This document shows, piece by piece, positions 53,037-60,216 of a stretch of 64,000 nucleotides of DNA. The position numbers and the translations under genes are program-made. Position 1 is the first letter of the stretch, and each line of letters starts with the position of its first letter. This DNA comes from DATACQ01 sp036555515 (GTDB lineage Bacteria > Desulfobacterota > Binatia > UBA9968). The notes beneath the pieces are model-generated. The model worked only from the letters and a program-made list of their open reading frames with translations. It made no database searches and had not been told where the DNA came from. The stretch spans positions 1 through 64,000 of the forward strand of contig DATBLC010000150.1 of NCBI GenBank assembly GCA_036555515.1. Direction: 5' to 3'.

Positions 53037-53891
53037 TTATACTCCCAATTCTTCCTCTTTCTTGTGGGCAACGGGGACAAACAGCGGCTGGCCGAACTTT
53101 TCGACACCAAAGCTCTTGATCAACTTTTGCGCTTGCGGCGATACCATGAAATCGGCGAATGCCTTTCCCCCGGCCGCGTTCACCCGCGGCCCGTTGGCGG
53201 GGTTCACTTCCATGACGGAGTAAATATTCAGCAGCGCGCGATCCCCTTCGATGAGAATCGGGAGGGTGACACGTTTTTGAAGCGCCAGGTACGTACCGCG
53301 ATCGGTGATCGTGTATGCGTCGCGTTCCTGCGCGATGCCGAGAGTCGCGCCCATGCCCTGCCCCGACTCGATGTACCAGGAGCCACCGGGCTGGATGCCC
53401 GCGGATTTCCACAGCGACATTTCAAGATTATGGGTTCCGGAGTTGTCGCCGCGAGAAACGAATCGCGCCTTGGCTCGCTCGATCGCCTTGAGCGCCGCCT
53501 CCGCAGACTTGAGCGTTCTGATTTTGGCCGGATCGTCTTTAGGTCCAATAATGACGAAATCGTTGTACATAACCAGCCGGCGATTTCGCAGTTTGCCGTC
53601 CGCGACATATTTCTTTTCCAAGCTCGGCGCGTGAACCAGAGCAACGTCGGCGTCGCCCTTGGCAGCCAGCGCCAGCGACTGCCCGGTGCCGACAGAGATC
53701 GTCTTGACGCTGTAGCCGCTCCGCCCTTCAAAAAGCGGGACCAATACATCGAGCAGCCCGGAGTCCTGCGTGCTTGTGGTGGTCGACAGGATGACGGCGC
53801 GGCCCGCCGTTTCCGCGCCGTAGATCGGCGCGCCATTCAGCAGTCCGGCGAGCGCAACGATTAAGCCGATAGACTTTCCTCGTATTTGCAT
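53037..53891 (-). CDS. tupA: Tungstate-binding periplasmic protein
   Basis: A 284-residue binding protein. The signal peptide ends at about residue 25 (LLNGAPIYGAE). The mature start VILSTTTSTQDSGLLDVLVPLFE is the TupA/WtpA-type tungstate signature, and ADVALVHAPSLEKKYV and SRGDNSGTHNLEMSLWK complete the binding pocket. GCAAAGGAGG lies before the ATG at good spacing. It captures tungstate in the periplasm. It is 21 bases after the regulator gene, so the four genes probably form one operon. Confidence 0.92.
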   Translation of the reverse strand: MQIRGKSIGLIVALAGLLNGAPIYGAETAGRAVILSTTTSTQDSGLLDVLVPLFEGRSGYSVKTISVGTGQSLALAAKGDADVALVHAPSLEKKYVADGKLRNRRLVMYNDFVIIGPKDDPAKIRTLKSAEAALKAIERAKARFVSRGDNSGTHNLEMSLWKSAGIQPGGSWYIESGQGMGATLGIAQERDAYTITDRGTYLALQKRVTLPILIEGDRALLNIYSVMEVNPANGPRVNAAGGKAFADFMVSPQAQKLIKSFGVEKFGQPLFVPVAHKKEEELGV

Positions 53892-53912
53892 CCCAACCTC
53901 CTTTGCCGGAAG

Positions 53913-54839
53913 TCAACTCATAGAGATAATCCGCCCCGACTCGCCGCAGTCGTATCCACCCATCGCCTGCAGGCGGCTGCGAAATTCACTGGAACCGACG
54001 ATATTCAGCAGCGCCTGAATCGCCGGCGAAAAAAAACGCTCCTGTGGAATCACGGCGTCAAAGCGCTCGCGTGTTAGCGGCACAAAGTCCAGTCCTAACA
54101 TCCGCGCCGCCGTCATCGTCGCCAAGCCGGCATCGACCTCGCCGCGAAGAACCCGTAGCCCGACATCAACGTGAGTGAACACCGCCGTCTCGTAACCGTT
54201 GAGTTTCCGCGCATTGATCTTCAAGCGGGCTAGCGAGTGGTCAAGGTAAAGCCGCGTGCCTGAACCGGCTTGACGATTGACCAATCGCACCTCAGGACGC
54301 GCCAGGTCGGTGATTGCGCGCAGCTTCATTGGATTTCCCGGCGCCACGACGAGACCCAGGTGCCGGTAAAATAACTGCACGACGACTGTCTTATCGCCCA
54401 ACAGATTTTTGACGAAGGGCAGATTGTATTCACCGCTGGCGGGATCCAAAAGATGCGCGGTGGCAAGATCGGCAACCCCATCCCTCAGCGCCGCCAACCC
54501 CCCCCTGCTGCCGACGGTGTCGAGAAAAAACGAGGCGGGCTTCGTTCGCTGCTCGAACAGATCCCGCAAGACGCCAAGGCTTGGATCGTCGCTGCCCGCC
54601 GCTAGGAGGAACGGCCGTTCTTCCGTCCGCACCTCTTTTCGCTCGGAGCGAACGGCGCTCTCTTCGATCCATGCGTCGATCAGCTTACGCGGAAACGTCC
54701 ACTTGCCGATGGCCCGGGTACAAGGAATCTTGCCGGCCTTCGCCAGTGCATAAATCTTTTTTTCGTTAATCCCCAGGTAGCGTGCCACCTGCCGGGTGCT
54801 CATCAACTCCGGGGACTTTGGCGCCATGGCCCTTGCCAT
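53913..54839 (-). CDS. HTH (excisionase/MerR-like)-periplasmic-binding-domain regulator, likely tungstate/molybdate sensor
   Basis: A 308-residue protein. Residues about 13-60 are a MerR/excisionase-type HTH (LMSTRQVARYLGINEKKIYAL, WTFPRKLIDAWIEE). The rest is a PBP-like binding domain (PF12727-type) with ATAHLLDPASGEYN, VNRQAGSGTRLYLD and DVDAGLATMTAARMLG. Such proteins sense molybdate or a similar ligand and regulate nearby transporter genes. It is directly upstream of tupABC, so autogenous control of uptake is the likely role. The start is uncertain: ATG 54839, 54827, or TTG 54884. Confidence 0.83.
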   Translation of the reverse strand: MARAMAPKSPELMSTRQVARYLGINEKKIYALAKAGKIPCTRAIGKWTFPRKLIDAWIEESAVRSERKEVRTEERPFLLAAGSDDPSLGVLRDLFEQRTKPASFFLDTVGSRGGLAALRDGVADLATAHLLDPASGEYNLPFVKNLLGDKTVVVQLFYRHLGLVVAPGNPMKLRAITDLARPEVRLVNRQAGSGTRLYLDHSLARLKINARKLNGYETAVFTHVDVGLRVLRGEVDAGLATMTAARMLGLDFVPLTRERFDAVIPQERFFSPAIQALLNIVGSSEFRSRLQAMGGYDCGESGRIISMS

Positions 54840-54987
54840 AGCACATTTTAGAAAAAATTCCAAAATACTTACAAAAAATAACAATTAGGGAAATAAATCA
54901 CACGATTAGCTAACGGTGTTTCAAGCCGGCAATTCCGAGAATCTTCGACGATATGAACGATGGAACGTTGGTCGACGTGATCTGAGT

Positions 54988-56241
54988 TTAGTGCCGGCCC
55001 GGCCGTACTAACTGCGGCGGGAATTTGTTTAAGCAGCGCGGTCCCTTTTCTTCAATGGCGAAGAAATCGCCGAGAAACAACCCACGTTTATGACTGTTAT
55101 CGACGATATGCATTTGCAAAGTGAAGACATGGCCGACTTGATAGACCAATCGCCCATCGGGACCATAGAGGAACCGGTCTTCGCTGCTCTGAACGCGGTC
55201 GAAACCGATCTGTGGTTCATGGCGCGGATTGGCGCCGAGCATGCCCTGCAGAAATCCGCCGTATAACTCATAATTGGTGTCATGAATAAATTTCATGGCT
55301 TCGGCGGACTCGGCGCTGCTCTTGCCCGCGTAGAGGGTCGGTACGAGGCGCTTGTACCCTTCCATTGCGATGTCGAACATTTCCTTATACTCCAGCGTCG
55401 GCTCGCCGGTCATGACTGGTTTGCCGCACTGAGCTTCATAGCCATTGTAAAAAATACCCAGCTCGTTGTTGATGATGTCGCGTTCGCCGATGATCCGATC
55501 GACGGGACGAGGGCGCTGGTCGTTGATATCCGGGTCGAGCATCGAACAGGAGCCAAGCTGGATCATGCCCATCTCCCCGCCTTCCCGCATGACGGCTTCA
55601 TGGACGATGCCGAACACCTCGCTTTCGGTCATGCCGGGCCTGACCCGTTCTTGCATGGCGCGAATGCCGGCGTCGCCCAGTTCTGCGGAGCGTTCGAGGA
55701 ACTGGATTTCTTCGGCACTCTTGAGCAGCCGCATGGCAATGAATTCTTTGGTGACAAAGACAAACTCCGCCTGTGGCAGATTGACCGTAAAGAAGTCCCA
55801 GTGGTTTTTCGGTATCGAGGTGTATGGATCGTACTCGACGATGCCGACCTTGCCTTTGGCATAACCGCGCTCTTTAATCTCATTTACAATGGCGTCGAGT
55901 ACGCTGGGTTTGCCGACGATTATATTGCGCACGACGGTTCTGGCGAGCATGGCGCCCGCCAGCGAATGGCCCGGCCGCGTAACTACGGCGGGATCGCCTT
56001 CTTTCGGAAAGAGACAGTAGGTAGCCATCTCCGCTTTACCCATCATGTTGGTGACATAACGGAGATTGAACCAGAGTCGCCCATAGGCCGCGGAGCCGCC
56101 GATGATCAGCAGGCAATCGAGCCTCATCTCGCGCATCAGCTTGCGAATGGCATCGTAGCGCCGCTGGTACTCCGCCTGGGAGAATCGCGGATACGGAAAG
56201 CGTCTGTGCATCCGCTCCAGTTCTTCTTCCGATAATAGCAT
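54988..56241 (-). CDS. M24-family (creatinase/Xaa-Pro peptidase-like) protein lacking metal ligands
   Basis: A 417-residue pita-bread fold protein. The N-terminal creatinase domain contains LDCLLIIGGSAAYGRLWFN; the C-terminal M24 domain contains KSAEEIQFLERSAELGDAGIRA and DIINNELGIFYNGYEAQ. Canonical metal ligands (two Asp, His, two Glu) appear as NNEL, AQC, QGML and FTLQMHI, so most are replaced, as in creatinase itself. It is therefore more likely a C-N hydrolase than a peptidase. Start MLLSEEELERM, no obvious operon partner. Confidence 0.78.
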   Translation of the reverse strand: MLLSEEELERMHRRFPYPRFSQAEYQRRYDAIRKLMREMRLDCLLIIGGSAAYGRLWFNLRYVTNMMGKAEMATYCLFPKEGDPAVVTRPGHSLAGAMLARTVVRNIIVGKPSVLDAIVNEIKERGYAKGKVGIVEYDPYTSIPKNHWDFFTVNLPQAEFVFVTKEFIAMRLLKSAEEIQFLERSAELGDAGIRAMQERVRPGMTESEVFGIVHEAVMREGGEMGMIQLGSCSMLDPDINDQRPRPVDRIIGERDIINNELGIFYNGYEAQCGKPVMTGEPTLEYKEMFDIAMEGYKRLVPTLYAGKSSAESAEAMKFIHDTNYELYGGFLQGMLGANPRHEPQIGFDRVQSSEDRFLYGPDGRLVYQVGHVFTLQMHIVDNSHKRGLFLGDFFAIEEKGPRCLNKFPPQLVRPGRH

Positions 56242-56372
56242 TCATGCCTCCTGAGTAGCGTCGAAGGACGAAGGGCACTAACGGTTCGGACGTATACACT
56301 CTTAAACTTATCTCTGTTTCTTTTGGTTGCGGCTGCGTCGCGCTAGATCCTTTGCGTTAATTCTCTACTTAA

Positions 56373-57380
56373 TCATCGTTCGATCTCCCGCATGATTGCT
56401 TCGGCGAATTTCGTCGTGGTCGCGCTGCCGCCGAGATCGGGGGTTAGAGTCTCGCCCTTTCTCAACACCGTCTCAAGAGCGCTGGAGATGCGCGTCGCCG
56501 CCTTTTTCTCGCCCAAATGTTCCAGCATCATCACGCTGGCAAGAATCACCGCCGTTGGGTTGGCGATGTTTTTTCCCTGAATGTCCGGCGCGCTGCCATG
56601 CACGCTCTCGAACAGCGCGTGGGTGTCGCCCAAGTTGGCGCCCGGGACGACGCCCAGACCACCCACCAAGCCCGCCGCCAGATCCGAGACGATGTCGCCG
56701 TAAAGATTCTCCAGCAGCAAGACATCGAGACGCGTCGGGTCCAGAACTAACTGCAGGCAAGCGTTGTCCACAATGAGATCGGTGAAAGCGATCTTATTGT
56801 AGCGCGAAGCGATGTTCCTCGCGCATTGAAGAAACAAACCGTCGGTGAGTTTCATGATATTGGCTTTATGCACCGCCGCAACTTTCTTGCGTCCGTGGGC
56901 GCGGGCGTAGTCGAAGGCGAACTGAGCGATTCGCGTGGACGCTTTCTCTGTGATGATTTTCAGGCTTTCCATGACCCCGGGCACGACTTCGTGCTCGATA
57001 CCGGAATAAAGCCCCTCGGTATTTTCGCGCACGACGATGAGATCGACGTTTTCGTAGCGCGCCTTGACGCCGGGACGATTCTTGATGGGCCGTAGGTTAG
57101 CGTAAAGATCGAAGCTCTGGCGCAGTTCGACGTTAACGCTGGCGAAACCTTCCCCCACTGGCGTCGTCACCGGTCCTTTGAGAGCGACCCTGTTCTTATC
57201 GAAGGAGTCCATTAGTTTCTGCGGAATCGTCGTCCCATGTCTTTTTAGCGCCGCGGCTCCGGCCAGATGCCTGTGCCATTCGACGTTTACGCCGGCCGCT
57301 TTGATGATTTTCAGCGTTGGCTTCATCACTTCGGGGCCGATGCCGTCGCCGGGTATCAATGTAATTTTGTGTCGCAACAT
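56373..57380 (-). CDS. NAD-dependent isocitrate/isopropylmalate dehydrogenase family
   Basis: A 335-residue beta-decarboxylating dehydrogenase. LIPGDGIGPEV is the start; VRENTEGLYSGIEH is the substrate loop typical of NAD-type isocitrate dehydrogenases, and NLYGDIVSDLAAGLVGGLG and SVHGSAPDIQGKNIANP the metal and cofactor sites. The ATG at 57380 sits behind AAAGGCAGGC and matches homologue length; a GTG at 57404 is also in frame. Acts in the cytoplasm, on isocitrate, homoisocitrate or isopropylmalate. Substrate cannot be decided from sequence; leuCD are absent. Confidence 0.85.
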   Translation of the reverse strand: MLRHKITLIPGDGIGPEVMKPTLKIIKAAGVNVEWHRHLAGAAALKRHGTTIPQKLMDSFDKNRVALKGPVTTPVGEGFASVNVELRQSFDLYANLRPIKNRPGVKARYENVDLIVVRENTEGLYSGIEHEVVPGVMESLKIITEKASTRIAQFAFDYARAHGRKKVAAVHKANIMKLTDGLFLQCARNIASRYNKIAFTDLIVDNACLQLVLDPTRLDVLLLENLYGDIVSDLAAGLVGGLGVVPGANLGDTHALFESVHGSAPDIQGKNIANPTAVILASVMMLEHLGEKKAATRISSALETVLRKGETLTPDLGGSATTTKFAEAIMREIER

Positions 57381-57596
57381 GCCTGCCTTTCGTTTCGCAT
57401 TCACGTTAAGAAACTCTTATACACCAACGAGAAACAAAGATCAGCGTTCGAGTCTCGCCTTTGCATTGACATGGCGCGGGGCTGTCGGATAGTTTGAGCG
57501 AAATCATCGCGCCCGGCCAACGACTTCCGGTTTTAATGCCCGTCCGGCCAGTCCTGAGCGCAGTCGAAGGGCCCGCGTCTTTTTTTTACCGGATTA

Positions 57597-58895
57597 ATGG
57601 TCGAAAAATTTACAACGCAACTCAATGGTCTGTTCTACGGCTGGTGGATGATCCTCGTCGGCTGCGGCATCCGCATGCTCGGCGGCGGATTCCATCTTTA
57701 TGGATTCACCGTCTTCTTCCTACCCATCACCCAGGAACTGGGGCTCAGTCGCGCGGCAACCTCGCTGGTCTTTTCCTTAGCCCGCGCCGAAGGCGCTATC
57801 GAAGGTCCGCTGGCCGGCTATCTGATCGACCGCCTTGGGCCGCGTCCGATGATCCTCGCCGGGGTGGTCCTGTCCGGCATCGGTTATATGATGCTCGCGA
57901 CCGTTGAAAGCTATTACGGCTTTCTCGTCGTTTATCTCGGCGTCATCTCGCTGTCCTTTTCCGCCGGCTTCATGCACTCGCCGATGGTTCTGGCCAACAC
58001 CTGGTTCATCCGTCGGCGCGCCCTCGCTATGACGCTGGTCAGCTCCGCCATCGGCATCGGCGGCACGCTGATTACGCCGCTGCTCGCCTTCGCCGTTTAT
58101 AGCTGGGGTTGGCGTTGGGGCGCATTTTTGTCCGGCCTCGGCTTGATCTTGATCGGCGTTCCCGTCGCGCTGTTCGTGAAGCGCTCCCCCGAAAGCCTCG
58201 GCCTGCTTCCCGACGGCGGACCGGTCGCCGACGCAGAACACACCGCGCATGCGCGCGAATCTGGCTCCCATGGAGCCGGCATGCACGGCAATGAAGCAAA
58301 CTATACGCTGAAGGAGGCCATGCGAACCTTAGCCTTCTGGATGATCATACTCGCCACTACCACGCGTGTCGCGGTATACAATGCGATCACGGTGCATTTT
58401 ATTCCCATCATGGTCTGGCGTGGTGTTTCCGAGCAGCGCGCCGCCGCCATGCTCGCGGCCATGGCGCTTATGAGCCTGCCGTCTCATCTGCTTATCGGTT
58501 GGATTGCCGACCATGTGAGCAAGCCCAGGCTCATGGGTTTGTGTATGATCATCGGCGCGGGATCGATTTTTTTTCTCGCTTACGGCGAGGGTGAATGGGC
58601 GCTCTGGGTGTTTACCTTGCTCTTTACTGTTATCGAATCGATATTCCCAGTGGGCTGGGCGACCGTCGGCGATTTTTTTGGCCGCAAGTCCTTCGCCACG
58701 ATCCGCGGCACCATGAGCTTTTTCTACCTTTGGGGACCGGCTTTAGGACCGGTGATCGCCGGCGCGGTTTATGACCGCTACCAGAGTTATAGTCCATTGA
58801 TGTCTGGTTTCATCGCGCTATCGTTAGTTTCCGGCGTACTCTATGCGACGCTGACGAGACCCAAACCACCCCCCTCAGCAGGACTCATTTGTTAA
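57597..58895 (+). CDS. MFS transporter (first of a tandem pair)
   Basis: A 432-residue major facilitator with 12 predicted helices. FYGWWMILVGCGIRMLGGGFH begins helix 1, and RRRALAM and LPDGG, typical of the monocarboxylate-transporter-like family of bacteria (OFA/MCT-like), sit in the central loop. The C-terminal half ends RPKPPPSAGLIC. Its stop overlaps the next gene's TTG start by seven bases, so the pair is coupled. Substrate is probably an organic acid anion but unassigned. Confidence 0.85.
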   Translation: MVEKFTTQLNGLFYGWWMILVGCGIRMLGGGFHLYGFTVFFLPITQELGLSRAATSLVFSLARAEGAIEGPLAGYLIDRLGPRPMILAGVVLSGIGYMMLATVESYYGFLVVYLGVISLSFSAGFMHSPMVLANTWFIRRRALAMTLVSSAIGIGGTLITPLLAFAVYSWGWRWGAFLSGLGLILIGVPVALFVKRSPESLGLLPDGGPVADAEHTAHARESGSHGAGMHGNEANYTLKEAMRTLAFWMIILATTTRVAVYNAITVHFIPIMVWRGVSEQRAAAMLAAMALMSLPSHLLIGWIADHVSKPRLMGLCMIIGAGSIFFLAYGEGEWALWVFTLLFTVIESIFPVGWATVGDFFGRKSFATIRGTMSFFYLWGPALGPVIAGAVYDRYQSYSPLMSGFIALSLVSGVLYATLTRPKPPPSAGLIC

Positions 58896-60169
58896 ATAAA
58901 CTCACAGGTCTCTTTTACGGCTGGCGCATGATCGGTGTCAGTTGCACCATCCGGCTCCTTGGCGGCGGCCTTCACGCCTACGGCTTTACTATCTTTTTTC
59001 TGCCTGTGACCCAAGAATTGGGGCTCACGCGCGCGGCGACCTCTCTGGTATTTTCTCTGGCTCGAGCCGAGGGCGCCATTCAAGGACCGTTGGCCGGATA
59101 TTGCATCGATCGCTTCGGTCCGCGCCCGGTTATGGCCCTCGCCGCACTGCTCGCCGGGATCGGCTACATGCTGTTCGCCGGCGTGAACAGCTACCTGGCC
59201 TTTTTGATCGTCTATATGGGCGTCATCTCGCTCTCGTATCAGGCGGGATTCATGGACGCTACTATGGCGGTGGCGAACAACTGGTTCATCCGCAAACGCG
59301 CCCTGGCGATGTCCATCACGAGCGGCTCTATTGCTTTGGGTGGCACCCTGTTTACCCCGTTGCTCGCTTACGCCGTCCATACTTCGGGTTGGCGCACCGC
59401 ATCCTTCGCTGCGGGCGTGGCCTTTCTGGTCATGGGGGTCCCCCTCGCTCTGACCATTCGCCGTTCGCCGGAGAGCATGGGACTCTTGCCGGACGGGGAA
59501 CCATTGCTCGAAACCGGCGCCAAGCAAAGTGCGATGGCCGAAGCGCGCGAGTTCTCACTGCGCGCGGCCCTGCGCACCTATCAGTTCTGGCTAATTGCAA
59601 TGGCGACGTCCTTGCGCGTGGTTTGTGCCAGCGCCATTTTGGTTCACTTTGTGCCGATTCTCGTGTGGCGTGGGTTGACGGAACAGCGAGCGGCAGTCTT
59701 TCTGGCTTTCGTCGCTCTTCTCGGCATGCCCATCCACCTGCTCATCGGCTGGCTGGGTGATAGAATTTTCAAGCCCCGGCTGATGGCGGTTTGCATGGCC
59801 ATCGGGAGCCTGTCCCTATTGCTGATTTTCCGCGGCGACACGGACTGGCAACTATGGCCTGCGTTGGCGCTCTTTACGATATTCGAAGGCCTGTTTCCCG
59901 TCACCTGGGCCACCGTAAGCGATTTTTACGGCCGCCGAAACTTCGCCAAGATCCGCGGCAGCATGAGCTTCTTGTACATGTGGGGCAGCGTTGCCGGCCC
60001 GGTCACTGCCGGCGCGATCTATGACCGCACACAAAGCTACGACGCGCTTCTCTGGAGCTTGATCGCGGTGTGCGGTTTGACCACGATCTGCTATGCGGTT
60101 CTCAGACCGCCAAAGCCGCCGCCCGAGGCCGGAACAGTTCAAGGTTCCGGGTTCAAAGTTCAAGTTTAG
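58889..60169 (+). CDS. MFS transporter (second of a tandem pair), C-terminus read from a repeat
   Basis: A 426-residue paralog of the previous gene, starting at TTG. It shares NxLTGLFYGWRMI, LLGGGLHAYGFTIFFLP, QELGLTRAATSLVFSLARAEGA, LLPDGEP and RPPKPPPEAG, showing an old duplication. The final GTVQGSGFKVQV residues are encoded by the GTTCAAGGTTC repeat at 60137, so the natural end may be elsewhere. Twelve helices are evident. Two similar carriers in tandem may act as a heterodimer or have different substrates. Confidence 0.84.
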   Translation: MLNKLTGLFYGWRMIGVSCTIRLLGGGLHAYGFTIFFLPVTQELGLTRAATSLVFSLARAEGAIQGPLAGYCIDRFGPRPVMALAALLAGIGYMLFAGVNSYLAFLIVYMGVISLSYQAGFMDATMAVANNWFIRKRALAMSITSGSIALGGTLFTPLLAYAVHTSGWRTASFAAGVAFLVMGVPLALTIRRSPESMGLLPDGEPLLETGAKQSAMAEAREFSLRAALRTYQFWLIAMATSLRVVCASAILVHFVPILVWRGLTEQRAAVFLAFVALLGMPIHLLIGWLGDRIFKPRLMAVCMAIGSLSLLLIFRGDTDWQLWPALALFTIFEGLFPVTWATVSDFYGRRNFAKIRGSMSFLYMWGSVAGPVTAGAIYDRTQSYDALLWSLIAVCGLTTICYAVLRPPKPPPEAGTVQGSGFKVQV

Positions 60170-60209
60170 GATCATGAATCAGAAACATTGAACGTTAAAC
60201 ATTGAACGA
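60137..60209. repeat. GTTCAAGGTTC-family repeat
   Basis: Contains GTTCAAGGTTC, GTTCAAAGTTCAAG, then ACATTGAACGTTAAACATTGAACG, the same words as the inverted repeat at 6577-6656. It overlaps the 3' end of the second MFS gene, supplies its last codons, and ends just before the stop of a convergent gene. Confidence 0.6.
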
Positions 60210-60216
60210 AAATTTT

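Noticed and set aside
59368..60175. Several antisense frames inside the MFS genes
   Set aside because: They mirror the strong coding bias of the opposite strand and lack start signals.
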